Assembly: GCA_016584305.1 (NCBI GenBank)
Contig: JACEEZ010012792.1
Span: 87,001-151,000 of the forward strand
Length of the DNA stretch: 64,000 nucleotides
Reading direction: 5' to 3'
Source: Chionoecetes opilio
Taxonomy: Eukaryota > Arthropoda > Malacostraca > Decapoda > Majidae
Program-made: the position numbers and the translations under genes
Shown: positions 25,288 through 37,376 of the stretch, piece after piece
How positions within the stretch are numbered: position 1 is the stretch's first letter
Layout: every line of letters starts with the position of its first letter
The notes under the pieces: model-generated
What the model was told of the DNA's origin: nothing
Seen by the model: only the letters and a program-made list of their open reading frames with translations
Databases searched by the model: none

Positions 25288-25297
25288 CCTCGACAAC

Positions 25298-25731
25298 AGA
25301 ATACTGCGCTGAACCAAAAAATAATAGAAAAATGAAAGAGAATAAAAGAAAAGTTGATTAAAATACACAAATTAACAACGTGCTCGCAAAATTAGTTAAT
25401 ATTTTTTCTTTGTTGCTTTGAAATTCGTCCAAAGCCTGGCTGATGCGTGAGAAGCAGTGATGAAAGATGGCATGGAAACATTTTTATGTCTTTTATCGGG
25501 CCAACAATGGATTCGAAGGACTTGCAGGTTGCATAAATATATGAGGGAGACCTCATATTGCCGGGCAATATGAGGGCGAAGACAGGAGGCCCCGAGGACT
25601 GAGAGGAGGAAGAGGAGCGGCCCGGCATGCAAACAGGCAGCGAGAATGAGACGTCTGGAATACCAAAGTGACAAGAGAAAAGAGTGTTGCATGAGAGAGT
25701 GAGTGACGGGCCTCAATACACTGTTAAGAGA
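25298..25731. other. No recognisable gene
   Basis: Unique-looking sequence; two overlapping minus frames (about 78 and 106 codons) carry no known domain. Confidence 0.5.
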
Positions 25732-26531
25732 AGGAACACCCGCCTTCTACATGTCCAAGGCTGTTATAGCAAGGTCTTCCCGCCTGGATTGCCCGCGTAT
25801 CTAAGGGAACACCCGCCTTCTACATGTCCAAGGCTGTTATAGCAAGGTCTTCCAGCCTGTATTGCCCGCGTGTCTAAAGGAACACCCGCCTTCTACATGT
25901 CCAAGGCTGTTATAGCAAGGTCTTCCCGCCTGTATTGCCCGGGAGTGTAAAGGAACACCCGCCTTCTACATATCCAAGGGTGTTATATCAAGGTCTTCCC
26001 GCCTGTATTGCGAGGCGTCTAAAGGAACACCCACCTTCTACATGTCCAATGGTGTTATAGCAAGGTCTTCCCGCCTGTATTGCCCGGGCGTCTAAAGGAA
26101 AACCCGCCTTCTACATGTCCAAGGGTGTTATAGCAAGGTCTTCCCGCCTGTATTGCCCGGGCGTCTAAAGGAACACCCGCCTTCTACATGTCCAAGGGTG
26201 TTATAGCAAGGTCTTCCCGCCTGTATTGCCCGGGCGTCTAAAGGAACTAAGCTCTACGTCCAGGTATTATAGCAAGGTCTTCCCGCCTGTATTGCCCGGG
26301 CGTCTAAAGGAACACCCGCCTTCTACATGTCCAAGGGTGTTATAGCAAGGTCTTCCCGCCTGTATTGCCCGGGCGTCTAAAGGAACACCCGCCTTCTACA
26401 TGTCCAAGGGTGTTATAGCAAGGTCTTCCCGCCTGTATTGCCCGGGCGTCTAAAGGAACACCCGCCTTCTACATGTCCAAGGGTGTTATAGCAAGGTCTT
26501 CCCGCCTGTATTGCCCGGGCGTCTAAAGGAA
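25732..26531. repeat. 73-bp minisatellite, 11 copies
   Basis: The unit starts GAACACCCGCCTTCTACATG and continues TCCAAGGGTGTTATAGCAAG, GTCTTCCCGCCTGTATTGCC and CGGGCGTCTAAAG. Later copies are almost identical. The eighth (about 26243-26309) has a short internal deletion. The first three carry CCAAGGCTG instead of CCAAGGGTG. Confidence 0.95.
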
Positions 26532-26629
26532 CTGAAGCTGGACTAAGCGTTCGTGCCCTCGTCATGATCGTTACTGACCCCTGGCTGACGCAAGGGTTAA
26601 GACGTGTTTACAGACTGATGTTTATTGCA

Positions 26630-26768
26630 GGAGGGAGAGCATTGGAGGGAGAAAATAGGAGAAAAGAGGGAGAAAAATGGAGAAAAGAGGGAGAAAATGG
26701 AGAAAAGAGGGAGAAAAATGGAGAAAAGAGGGAGGAAAAAGGAGAAAAGAGGAAGAAAAAATGAGAAA
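26630..26768. repeat. Purine repeat GGGAGAAAAATGGAGAAAAGA
   Basis: Imperfect repeats of about 21 bp, entirely purine apart from isolated T. They give Lys/Glu/Arg-rich frames that run into the next minisatellite. Confidence 0.85.
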
Positions 26769-26929
26769 AACCAAATAATGCAGTGGGCTAGGGAGAAATC
26801 TGGCAGGCTTTTGAATTGGCCGAAAAAAATAGCCTTGAACATACCAATGCTAGTGGATCCGTCAACAGTTTTCCAAGGAGTCAGGAGGCCACAGATCAGC
26901 CTCCACGCGGGACGCAACATGCGACGCAA

Positions 26930-27525
26930 CACACGACGAAACCCAAGCAACACACGACTAAGCACCAGCAACACACGACGAAACCCCAGCAACACACGAC
27001 GCAACACCAGCAACACGCGAAGAAACACCATCAACACGCGACGAAACACCAGCACCACGCGACAAAACACCAGGAACACGCGACGAAACACCAGCTACAC
27101 GCGACGAAACACCAGCAACACGCGACGAAACACCAGCAACACGCGACAAAACACCAGCAACACGCAACGAAACACCAGCAACACGCGACAAAACACCAGC
27201 AACACGCGACGAAACACCAGCATCACGCGACAAAACACCAGCAACACGCGACAAAACACCAGCAACACGCGACAAAACACCAGCAACACGCGACAAAACA
27301 CCAGCAACACGCGACAAAACACCAGCAACACGCGACAAAACACCAGCAACACGCGACAAAACACCAGCAACACGCGACAAAACACCAGCAACACGCGACA
27401 AAACACCAGCAACACGCGACAAAACACCAGCAACACGCGACAAAACACCAGCAACACGCGACAAAACACCAGCAACACGCGACAAAACACCAGCAACACG
27501 CAACAAAACACCAGCAACACGGAAC
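26930..27525. repeat. 21-bp minisatellite, about 28 copies
   Basis: The unit is AACACGCGACAAAACACCAG plus C. Because 21 is a multiple of 3 and the unit lacks stops in several frames, frames of 100-300 codons appear on both strands (NTRQNTS, ATKHQQH, VLSRVAG, VFCRVLL). Divergence is concentrated at the 5' end, while copies 15-27 are almost identical, which suggests recent expansion at the 3' side. Confidence 0.95.
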
Positions 27526-27994
27526 CAACTACCTGATCGCAAACATCTGAGACAAAATTTATTTCTTGGACCAACAAATCACATCGGGTATTCCTCTCTG
27601 TGACGGGTGATAAGGGCGCCATGCCGATGCCGCAGACAGGACGCCGCTACAGTCTCGAGCGCCTTAAGCACACCTCACACCTGTGCCTTCCCGCCTCGCA
27701 CATCCCTCACTGCCGCCCCGGTGCCAATAGGGAGACACGTTCCCGTTATCAATCGTGCCTCCTTTATAAGCCACCGGGTCCGCCATGACAGATGATTCAC
27801 TGAAACAAGATACTAACCAAACGCATAAAAATGGCTACTCGAATCTAAAAGCTGTATGATAAAATTTGGTTCAAAAACGAATTATTTTATGACTAAATAT
27901 TATGACCAACGATCATACACAACATGTGCCCATCGCGTTATAGCTTAATGGTTCCAAGGCGTCACCTATCCTGCATGAACGTCTTGCAAACAGT
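27526..27994. other. No recognisable gene
   Basis: Two overlapping 62-codon frames (27600-27795) have no known domain. Confidence 0.5.
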
Positions 27995-30080
27995 GTGACT
28001 GTCGACAGTGTCCTAATTGTGATAGATTCTGGAAATTCTATGAAAAAAATATGGCTTTCCATTTACATTTTCATCGAGAATAATACATGCTTGAGATCGT
28101 GGAATGAGCACAGCAACAGGGAAGACCAACCCTACAGCCGCAAGGAAGGATGGTTCGGGCAACTCGAGGAAAACGCGGGGCGGCGCAGCTACCCCAGGAA
28201 ACGTTTTGCGGAGCGGAAAGCAGCATATAAGCGTGAGGATCAACGAAGGCAAAAGAAAGATCATTTGAGGCGTGAACGAGAAGAAGAGATGGAAAGGATA
28301 AGACGTCACTGCGAGGCAGAGATAATTCGACGACAGCAAGAGCAAGAGAGGTTAAGGTTGTAGCGAGAGGAATAGGAAAATATGCGTCTATATGAGGAAG
28401 AAAGAATGAGACATAAGCAGGAGGCTGATAGAATAAGGTGTCAACAAAAACAAGGAGAGGCTGAAGCGGCAGCATAAAAAAAGGAAGAAGATGCAGGTGG
28501 AAGTTATAGAAGAACGCTGGATGAGATGGTTGGACTCATGTGGCGAGAAACCAGAGAAACAAAGAGAGATCGAGTATAAATTATCGCGGCTAAGACACTT
28601 TTGGGAGGAGGCATAATGGTTAAATATGCCTGAAGAAGAGATATCAAAACATGAGGAAGATGAAGAAATGCCCAGGAAGGGAATAAAGCGACGTAGGTTT
28701 TATAAAGAATATCTCAAGAAGGAGAACGAGATGGAGCTGCAGGAGCAGAAGAAGCGCAAAGTCGAACAGGAGATGGAGGAAACGGATGAACAAAATCAAC
28801 AAGAACAAAATATATTAAGGCGACGAAAGAAGCTGAGACGACTGAAGGAAAGAAAAGCGAGAGAGAATCATCGCAAAAAAGAAGAGAAAATGCGACAATA
28901 GTGGGAGGCTGAGACGCTGTGGAAGAAGGTGGAGAAAGAAAAAGCCGAACAAGAAGAGGCCAAGCGTCGAGAAAGAGAAAAGGCCACCCAACTGTGGGCA
29001 CAACAAGCAGAGGCCAAGTGACGAGAAGGAGAAGAGGCCACCCAACTGAGGGCACAACAAGCAGAGGCCAAGCGTCGAGAAAGAGAAAAGGCCACCCAAC
29101 TGTGGGCACAACAAGCAGAGGCCAAGCGACGAGAAAGAGAAAAGGCCACCCAACTGTGGGCACAACAAGCAGAGGCCAAGCGACGAGGAGTAACGCAGTG
29201 GGAATTGAGAGCAAAACTTGACCAAGAGGAAATGTCACATCGGGGAATAAAGCGGCGTAATTCTTAGGAAGAAGATATCGAGCAAGAACAGAAGAGGCGC
29301 AAAGTTGAGCAACAGGAGGAGGAACCGGGTAAGCAAAAACTAAGAGAGGGAAAGATAATGAGGCGACGGTAGAGGCTGAGGCGACAGTGGGAAGAAAAAA
29401 AAGAGAAGGAATCGTCGCAAAGAAGAAGAAAAGATAAGACGGCAAATGGAAGCAGAGCTTATACAGAAGAAGATGGAAGAAGTGATGTCCAGGCGAAAAC
29501 ATAAAGAAGAAATAATCAAACAGCGGCAGGAAATGATATTATAATACCAGCAGGAAGAGCCGGCGTAGCAGGAGAAAGATAGTGTGGAGGAAGAATACAA
29601 GCGACGAGACAGAGAAAGAGAAAAGGCCAACCAACTGGCGGCAGAACAAGATAAACAACGCGTTGAGAATCTTGCGATTGGGAAATGTTGTTTGTTTGAG
29701 GTCAAGTTGAAGGTAGAGGAACCAAACGACAAACACCACCCCTGGCAACAAGGACCTCATGCCGCCGCGCAGGTGAAGGCAGCGTTCGTGCAGGAACGAG
29801 TACAAGCGTTGGAAAACATTGTCAAATAACAAGAGCGGCAGCGGGCTAGCCGCAGCGTGACCTTGAGAAAGATAGGATGAACCGCGCTAAAAACAAAGCA
29901 AAAAGAGCGGCGAGACGCTCTAGGCTGCTCAGGAAAGAATAAAAGCGGTTGTTGAAGGAAAAGAAGCGTCGCCAGTCGAGCCTCGAGAAGCAGGAGGCGA
30001 AAGAAAAAGGCAAGGTAAGGCACGCGGCCTCCCTAGGAAAAGGAGAGGCAATGGCGACGAAGAAACAAAAGCCGATGTAA
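27995..30080 (+). pseudogene. Decayed, highly charged coiled-coil protein
   Basis: The plus strand encodes an Arg/Glu/Lys/Gln-rich, coiled-coil-like protein over 2 kb, broken by eleven in-frame stops (TAG 28361, 28373, 28899, 29265, 29370, 29566; TAA 28614, 29542, 29827, 29940; TGA 29019) and by frame changes near 28448, 29405 and 29860. Typical segments are REREEEMERIRRHCEAEIIR, RRQMEAELIQKKMEEV and KRRDREREKANQLAAEQD. Nearly all stops fall where Gln or Arg would fit, one C-to-T step from CAG, CAA or CGA. For 29019 this is shown directly, because sister repeat units have CGT or CGA there. A non-repetitive stretch (ERWMRWLDSCGEKPEK, about 28510-28560) argues for a real former gene. Trichohyalin-like composition gives no specific family, so the function is unknown. 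A final TAA at 30078 may be the ancestral stop. Confidence 0.6.
28956..29188 (+). repeat. 54-bp coding repeat, four copies plus part
   Basis: Each unit encodes EAKRREREKATQLWAQQA (18 residues). The second unit has TGA in place of CGA and several A/G differences, so it is the most diverged. It lies inside the decayed coiled-coil gene and would extend its helix. Confidence 0.9.
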
Positions 30081-30719
30081 ATTAATGTGCAGAAACAAGA
30101 CTGAGGAGATTATATCTTAAGAGGGACATCTCGGTGATTATCGATATGTAAAGGACCGAACGAATGAACGACCATCAGGGAACGAGGTTAGCGTGGTCGT
30201 CGTCGTTACAGGACACAACAGCGTGTGGCGGAGGTATAGCTGACTCTCTCTCATGTATTACCAGCACATTGAAACAAAAAGGAAAGTTCCTGGGTAAAGG
30301 ATAGACTTAAATGTATCCTTTGCGTTCCCTCATCACGGCACAGTGTTAGTGCTGCATGGTCTGATCCACCCACGTCACTGCGGACGAGGCGGAGGCAGCT
30401 GCTCAGTGCTTACCCAATGCTGCATGACCTGAATGCAGCCGCCCTGTCTGACCTTCCATGCACGCGGTGTCTCCGCCCCCTACCTGTTTCAGGATAACGA
30501 ACCACACACCGAACTGCTGTGTAGTTGTTCTTCCTCTAATATAGACAGCCAGAGCTTGGCTACCGCACTGTGGCGCCGGTGACTAGCAGCCTCTGGTGGG
30601 GCATAAATGTCTGCAGGAGTTGCTTCTGAAAGGCTGCCAGTGCCAAGCTATTTCTACCATCATCATGATTATCACTTATTACTGCTATTACTATCATTAT
30701 TATTATTACCATTATTGTT
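30081..30719. other. No recognisable gene
   Basis: No supported feature apart from a TTATTA/CATCAT-rich tract at 30655-30720. Confidence 0.5.
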
Positions 30720-30721
30720 AT

Positions 30722-30870
30722 AAAGCAGAAAGGAGGAAGGAAGGAAGGGAGGCGGAAGGAGGGAAGGAAGGGAGGGAAGGAGGGAGGAAGAAGGAAAGGG
30801 CTGTGGGAGGGGAGAGACAAAACCTGGTGTCCCTGTGGTTCTGATTAGCAGGTACGAGTGGCGCTGAGAG

Positions 30871-30916
<46 letters not shown>

Positions 30917-30987
30917 GAGAGAGAGAGAGGAGAGAGAGAGAGGAGAGAGAGAGAGGGGAGAGAGAGAGGGAGATAAGAGAGGAGAGG

Positions 30988-31073
<86 letters not shown>

Positions 31074-31075
31074 GG

Positions 31076-31106
<31 letters not shown>

Positions 31107-31147
31107 AGGAGAGAGAGAGAGAGAGAGAGAGAGGGGGAGAGAGAGAA
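30722..31147. repeat. (GGAA)n then imperfect (GA)n microsatellite
   Basis: GGAAGG-type tract at 30726-30800 and GA runs with GGA interruptions at 30866-31147. Confidence 0.95.
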
Positions 31148-31305
31148 AACTTCATTCATTGTAAGTTTCCGTGAAATAAGCGAATATTAAAGAAAAACGA
31201 AAATATCGATTCTTAGTAAAGAGAAAGAAAATTTAAAAATTTCCATATTCTGTCAACACACGATATTGTAAACAAATACAATATTAAAAAATAAACAGTT
31301 TGGTG

Positions 31306-31306
<1 letters not shown>

Positions 31307-31344
<38 letters not shown>

Positions 31345-31398
31345 CACACACACAACGCACACGCACACGCACACGCACGCACACACACACACACACAC
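31307..31398. repeat. (CA)n microsatellite with GCAC variants
   Basis: CA run interrupted by CGCACACG blocks. Confidence 0.95.
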
Positions 31399-31570
31399 AA
31401 ATATTTACTTACTGTTAAAACTGGATCGAAACAGCTGAAGGCATAAGAAAAATTGGCTCTGTGATATGAAGTCGTTCCTGACAAATAGTTTTTCTTGTAT
31501 AAACAAACCAAGATCATACGTGGGCAAGAAAGGCACCCACCGATTATTTTTGCAACATTTCTCATCATTA

Positions 31571-31572
<2 letters not shown>

Positions 31573-31661
<89 letters not shown>
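31573..31661. repeat. (GA)n microsatellite
   Basis: Pure GA run directly abutting the LINE reverse transcriptase remnant. Confidence 0.97.
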
Positions 31662-31663
<2 letters not shown>

Positions 31664-31664
<1 letters not shown>

Positions 31665-32441
31665 ATGAGTTGAATAATGTTTCAACCTGGCTCTCATGTA
31701 GTAAGTTATCTCTTAACGTAGATAAAACTTAATACCTAATATTCGCAGGAAATAAGAGAGTTACTAGTTATGAAATAAAAATTTGTTATGACAAAATATA
31801 CAGAAGTATCTCATTAAAATATCTAGGTATAAATATTGATGACCAACTAACCTGGAAAATTCATTTGAATCACGTAACTAGTAAACTGGCAAAATCACTT
31901 GGAATACTACACAAAATAAAACACTTGTTAACTATCGCCCCATTATTGCTCCTATACTATGCCTTGTTTTACCCTTATTTACATTACTGTAATGTTGTCT
32001 GGGGAATGGCTTATAAAACTTCAATTAAACCTTTAGTGCTACTACAAAAAAAAAGAGTTATTCGCACAATAGGTCACATCAGTAATCACGGGCACACTAA
32101 TCCTATAAAACATATAAATAATAATATAATATAATATATATAAAACCTATAATATTCTCAAGATTCCTGATGTTTATAAACTTGAGTGTTTAAAATTTAT
32201 ACATGAGCAGCTTCACAGGCACGATCTTATTCAACTAACAACATCTTTTGATATACACAACATAAACACTAGGAATAGATGCAGACTCAGACCGTCTTTT
32301 CCCAACCTAGAAGCTCAGAAGAGATTTGTAGTCTACTACGGATGTATTGAATATAACGAACCTCCTGACAACATTAAAAACATTATTGATAAAAACACAT
32401 ATAATATCAATACAAAGAAACATCTAATAAAGTTATATTGA
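31664..32441 (+). pseudogene. Non-LTR reverse transcriptase C-terminal remnant
   Basis: The joined frames read ELNNVSTWLSCSKLSLNVDKT, then YLGINIDDQLTWKIHLNHVT (31828-31887), LLLLYYALFYPYLHYCNVVWG (about 31945-32005) and LVLLQKKRVIRTIGH. These are the post-catalytic and thumb segments of LINE reverse transcriptases. A TAA at 31730 and an AT-repeat indel at about 32110-32140 break the frame. The last part (NTRNRCRLRPSFPNLEAQKR) runs to TGA 32439-32441. The catalytic ADD motif lies upstream and is missing, so the copy is dead. Confidence 0.75.
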
Positions 32442-32648
32442 ATGCAATAGTCATATAATTGCTTACTAGAATAAAATATTCTATGCAACAGCTTAGGGGG
32501 TAAGCGTAACAAGTTTTATGTTGTGTATATATGTTTAGTTATGTGTGGTGATTGGTCATGTGTGATTTGGTATTATGTGGTATTTGATCATATGAGATGT
32601 TTGATGTTTGAGGAATGGTATTTAACTAGGTTAGGTCAATGGTTTTGT

Positions 32649-33945
32649 TTGTGTGGTGTTGGTTATGTGTGGTGTTGGTTATGTGTGGTGTTGGTTATGT
32701 GTGGTGTTGGTTATGTGTGGTGTTGGTTATGTGTGGTGTTGGTTATGTGTGGTGTTGGTTATGTGTGGTGTTGGTTAGAAGTGGTGTTGGTTATGTGTGG
32801 TGTTGGTTATGTGTGGTGTTGGTTATGTGTGGTGTTGGTTGTGTGTGGTGTTGGTTGTGTGTGGTGTTGGTTGTGTGTGGTGTTGGTTGTGTGTGGTGTT
32901 GGTTATGTGTGGTGTTGGTTATGTGTGGTGTTGGTTATGCGTGGTGTTGGTTGTGTGTGGTGTTGGTTGTGTGTGGTGTTGGTTATGTGTGGTGTTGGTT
33001 GTGTGTGGTGTTGGTTATGTGAGGTGTTGGTTATGTGAGGGTGTTGGTTATGTGAGGTGTTGGTTATGTGTGGTGTTGGTTATGTGTGGGTTGGTTGTGT
33101 GTGTTGTGTTGGTTGTGTTGGTGTTGGTTGTGTGTGGTGTTGGTTATGTGTGGTGTTGGTTATGTGTGGTGTTGGTTATGTGTGGTGTTGGTTATGTGTG
33201 GTGTTGGTTATGTGTGGTGTTGGTTATGTGTGGTGTTGGTTATGTGTGGTGTTGGTTATGTGTGGTGTTGGTTGTGTGTGGTGTTGGTTATGTGTGGTGT
33301 TGGTTATGTGTGGTGTTGGTTATGTGTGGTGTTGGTTGTGTGTGGTGTTAGTTGTGTGTGGTGTTGGTTATGTGTGGTGTTGGTTATGTGTGGTGTTGGT
33401 TATGTGTGGTGTTGGTTATGTGTGGTGTTTGGTTATGTGTGGTGTTGGTTATGTGTGGTGTTGGTTATGTGTGGTGTTGGTTATGTGTGGTGTTGGTTAT
33501 GTGTGGTGTTGGTTATGTGTGGTGTTGGTTATGTGTGGTGTGGTATGTGTGGTGTTGGTTTGTGTGGTGTTAGTTGTGTGTGGTGTTGGTTATGTGTGGT
33601 GTTGGTTATGTGTGGTGTTGGTTATGTGTGGGGGGGTGGGTTTATGTGTGGTGTTGGTTATGTGTGGTGTTGGTTGTGTGTGGTGTTAGTTGTGTGTGGT
33701 GTTGGTTATGTGTGGTGTTGTTTATCCGTGGTGTTGGTTATGTGTGGTGTTGGTTATGTGTGGTGTTGGTTGTGTGTGGTGTTGGTTGTGTGTGGTGTTG
33801 GTTATGTGTGGTGTTGGTTATGTGTGGTGTTGGTTATGTGTGGTGTTGGTTATGTGTGGTGTTGGTTATGTGTGGTGTTGGTTATCCGTGGTGTTGGTTA
33901 TCCGTGGTGTTTGGTTGTCCGTGGTGTTTGGCTATGTGAGGTACC
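32649..33945. repeat. 16-bp satellite, about 80 copies
   Basis: The unit is GGTTATGTGTGGTGTT, with G-for-A variants (GGTTGTGTG) and occasional 1-bp indels. Three units equal 48 bases, so frames of 73-297 codons rich in Cys, Val, Trp and Leu stay open in all three plus frames; they are not genes. Confidence 0.97.
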
Positions 33946-34192
33946 TGGTGCGCGATGTTAGGTGTTATGCAACTAATGCACACATTTATTTTATCATATA
34001 TTAAAAATACTTTGACTTTATTAAATAGTTATATTCTTTCAATATATTTATTGTAGGGCAACCATGTGAATATTCACTTTTGGGGCCTGCCAAAAATGTT
34101 TACATTTAGTGGGTCCTGGCAAGCAATTCATATTGTATAACATAAACTTATGTGCTTTATGGCCAATAAACCTATTTGAATTTGAATTTGAA

Positions 34193-34448
<256 letters not shown>

Positions 34449-34614
34449 TTGTTATGGAGGAAGGCACACGAAAGGATAAAGTCAAAGGAGAGAGAGGGGA
34501 ATACAGTTCGGTGGAATAGCGAAAAGTACAGAGTGAGGAGCAAGGGAGTGTGCGGCATGAAGGGAACAGGCAGGCAGGGCGCGGTATAGGAGGAGATAAG
34601 AACAGCATATGAGG

Positions 34615-34735
34615 CGGGGAGGGCAGTGGTAATGGGTGTAACTAATGGGGTAATGGGGTATTGGGTGGAAGGGTAACTAATGTGGTGGTAATGGGTAGTG
34701 GTAATGGGAGGGCAGTGGTAATGGGTGTCTCAGAG
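34615..34735. repeat. Short GGTAATGGG-type tandem repeat
   Basis: GGGCAGTGGTAATGGGTGT occurs twice, with intermediate variants between. Confidence 0.7.
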
Positions 34736-34898
34736 TGTGGAGTGTGTAAGCCATATTCTTATCTTGAGAAATCGAGGCAGTTGTGAGATGAAAAGTAGTA
34801 AATGTTTGTCGAGTTCTAAAAAAAAATGAGTACCGAGCAACGTGCCTTTATGTTACTGCCAGGAAGAATAAAGTCAAGAGGAGGTATACATACACACA

Positions 34899-35562
<664 letters not shown>

Positions 35563-35576
35563 GCACACACACACAC

Positions 35577-35628
<52 letters not shown>

Positions 35629-35646
35629 CACGCACGCACACTCAAG

Positions 35647-35694
<48 letters not shown>

Positions 35695-35696
35695 AG
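35563..35696. repeat. (CA)n microsatellite
   Basis: CA run interrupted by CACGCACGCACACTCAAGT near 35628-35648. It directly precedes the SINE. Confidence 0.97.
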
Positions 35697-35699
35697 TCA

Positions 35700-36063
35700 C
35701 TTAGGGAGGCGGTAGCAGAGTGGTTAGCATCTCCGAGTGGAGTTCTCGGTGACCCGAGTTCGATCCCGAGTGAGAATCAAAATCCACTTAAAATCTTTCT
35801 GCACCGTCGAGTGGCCTAAGAACACCCACATGCTGCCCATTAACTCTACCTTCGATTGCGAGTGCATCGGAAGACACAGGGGGGAGGCATGAGCCTCTAA
35901 TCACAGGCGTCACTATAAAAATCCTGCTTGCGCCACCACGGGCGAGGACCAACCATCACAGTCCTCAAGTGAACCTCCAGGGCCTACCATCCGAGCCCTG
36001 GGTCACCACTGCCTGCAGTTGCTATAGGCGCTTACATAGATGTAAAACATAAAAACAAAAAAA
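35700..36063 (+). mobile_element. tRNA-derived SINE
   Basis: The head is tRNA-like with a perfect RNA polymerase III A box (TAGCAGAGTGG, 35713-35723) and B box (GAGTTCGATCC, 35756-35766) 33 bases later. A tRNA-unrelated body of about 260 bp follows, ending in an A-rich tail (AAAACATAAAAACAAAAAAA, 36045-36064). SINEs depend on a LINE partner for movement. The tail is A-rich and not an octamer repeat, so a poly(A)-type LINE is the likelier partner. I see no clear target duplication; the 5' side is the (CA)n tract. Confidence 0.8.
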
Positions 36064-37376
36064 AGTGTTAATGATAATTTAAGGATAAACTTGACCAACC
36101 GAGATAAGGAGACGGGACCCCACGAGTGTAGCCCATTTCCCGTATATCACAAATAGGTCAATACTAGGTAAATATACACCCACACCCACACTCTCGGCCG
36201 CTTTTTTAAACATGGACTAGGGAGAGTCTAACGTGGAGCTTCCATGTTGGACTCAAGTAGTACCAATGCCAAGAACGCGTGCTTTAGACGCCAGCAGCGA
36301 GAGCTAACATGGTCCTATGTTGATCCACGACTGCGCTTGGGTTGGCAGCCCTGAACCAGGGAGATCATATATTGGGGAACGGAGAACGGAAGAGTCATTT
36401 GTCTCCGCGCCCTGCTACCGAGAACAACAAAACACACCATACCATATATGAACCTATATTCATTTATTCACTTTTTTACCCACATTTTCCTTGATCTTCA
36501 TAGCTCTTCCCATTATCGGGAGTCAAGATTGTCATGGTCATGTTATAGTTATTATTTAGTTGCACAACTAATGATGCCTTAATCACTAGTTGATAGTTGA
36601 TAGTTTGATAGTTGATAGTTGACTAGTTTTTTAGTTGATAGTTGGAGTATGTGAGAGAGAGAGATCATGCATGAGTGAGAGGACAGTAGGATGTGAGAAT
36701 GAGGTGGATAGATGTGTGGAAATGGGAGACGTCTGCCGTGGCCTCCCCGTAGAGGGATGTAAGGAACCGCTGTTAGCGTAGACTAGACTATTATGACCAA
36801 AAAGAGAATAAATGTCTCCTCTGTTTCCATTAATTAAATGCAAGTGCTGCTGTATAGTCGTATAAGTGAGTGACTATTATATTGCTGATAGTCTGGACTC
36901 GGCGGACGAGAAGAGATAAGCAAACCCAGATTTCGTAGGGCGCCAAACGCGGTCTTTAAAAAAATATTTCAGATGCTTCATAATCTGCAGTAGACGCATG
37001 TATACACTCATATTTTGCCAAACAGAATATTGACAATACCGCTAATTTGTCTTAGCATGGGCATTTGCATAGTATCGTAAATATCATTAGACTCAAGTGT
37101 TGGACAGGGTCCTGGGTGTCTAACATTTCCAATACTATTCTCGTTAGTTTTAGACCAACTTAAGACTAATCCCCCCCGGAAAATGTTTAGAAAACGGAAA
37201 TGCCTGTCTAAAGCCGCGGTTAGTCTTAGGTTAGCCAAAGTCCACGTTTAAAGAATCGGCCGTCTGTCTCCGTGGTGCAGTGGAAAAGTTACGTTTGAGG
37301 TACTTAACGCACGTTCTTGTGGGGTATTAAGCGGATATTGTCTTCCACGACCAGGTGATGGGGGGTGTGGTGTAAT
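36064..37376. other. No recognisable gene in 1.3 kb
   Basis: A short TGATAGT tandem lies at 36590-36648. A Lys/Ser-free set of short frames (up to about 76 codons) shows no domain. The block 37140-37260 is unusually rich in TTAGTCTTAGGTTAG-type sequence but has no assignable identity. Confidence 0.45.

Noticed and set aside
26625..27550. Frames of 244 and 303 codons on the plus strand and 194 and 175 on the minus strand
   Set aside because: All are products of the stop-free 21-bp minisatellite and the purine repeat before it.
28714..29502. 262-codon hydrophobic frame on the minus strand
   Set aside because: It is the antisense of the charged coiled-coil region: Glu, Lys and Arg codons read backwards give Leu, Phe and Ser. 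No domain is recognisable, and the sense strand has the repeat logic.
32523..34004. Overlapping frames of up to 297 codons rich in Cys, Val, Trp and Leu
   Set aside because: They are produced by the 16-bp satellite, which is open in all three plus frames because three units equal 48 bases.
37261..37345. tRNA-like A box (TGGTGCAGTGG)
   Set aside because: No B box follows at the expected distance and no cloverleaf can be drawn; at most a fragment of a tRNA-derived repeat.
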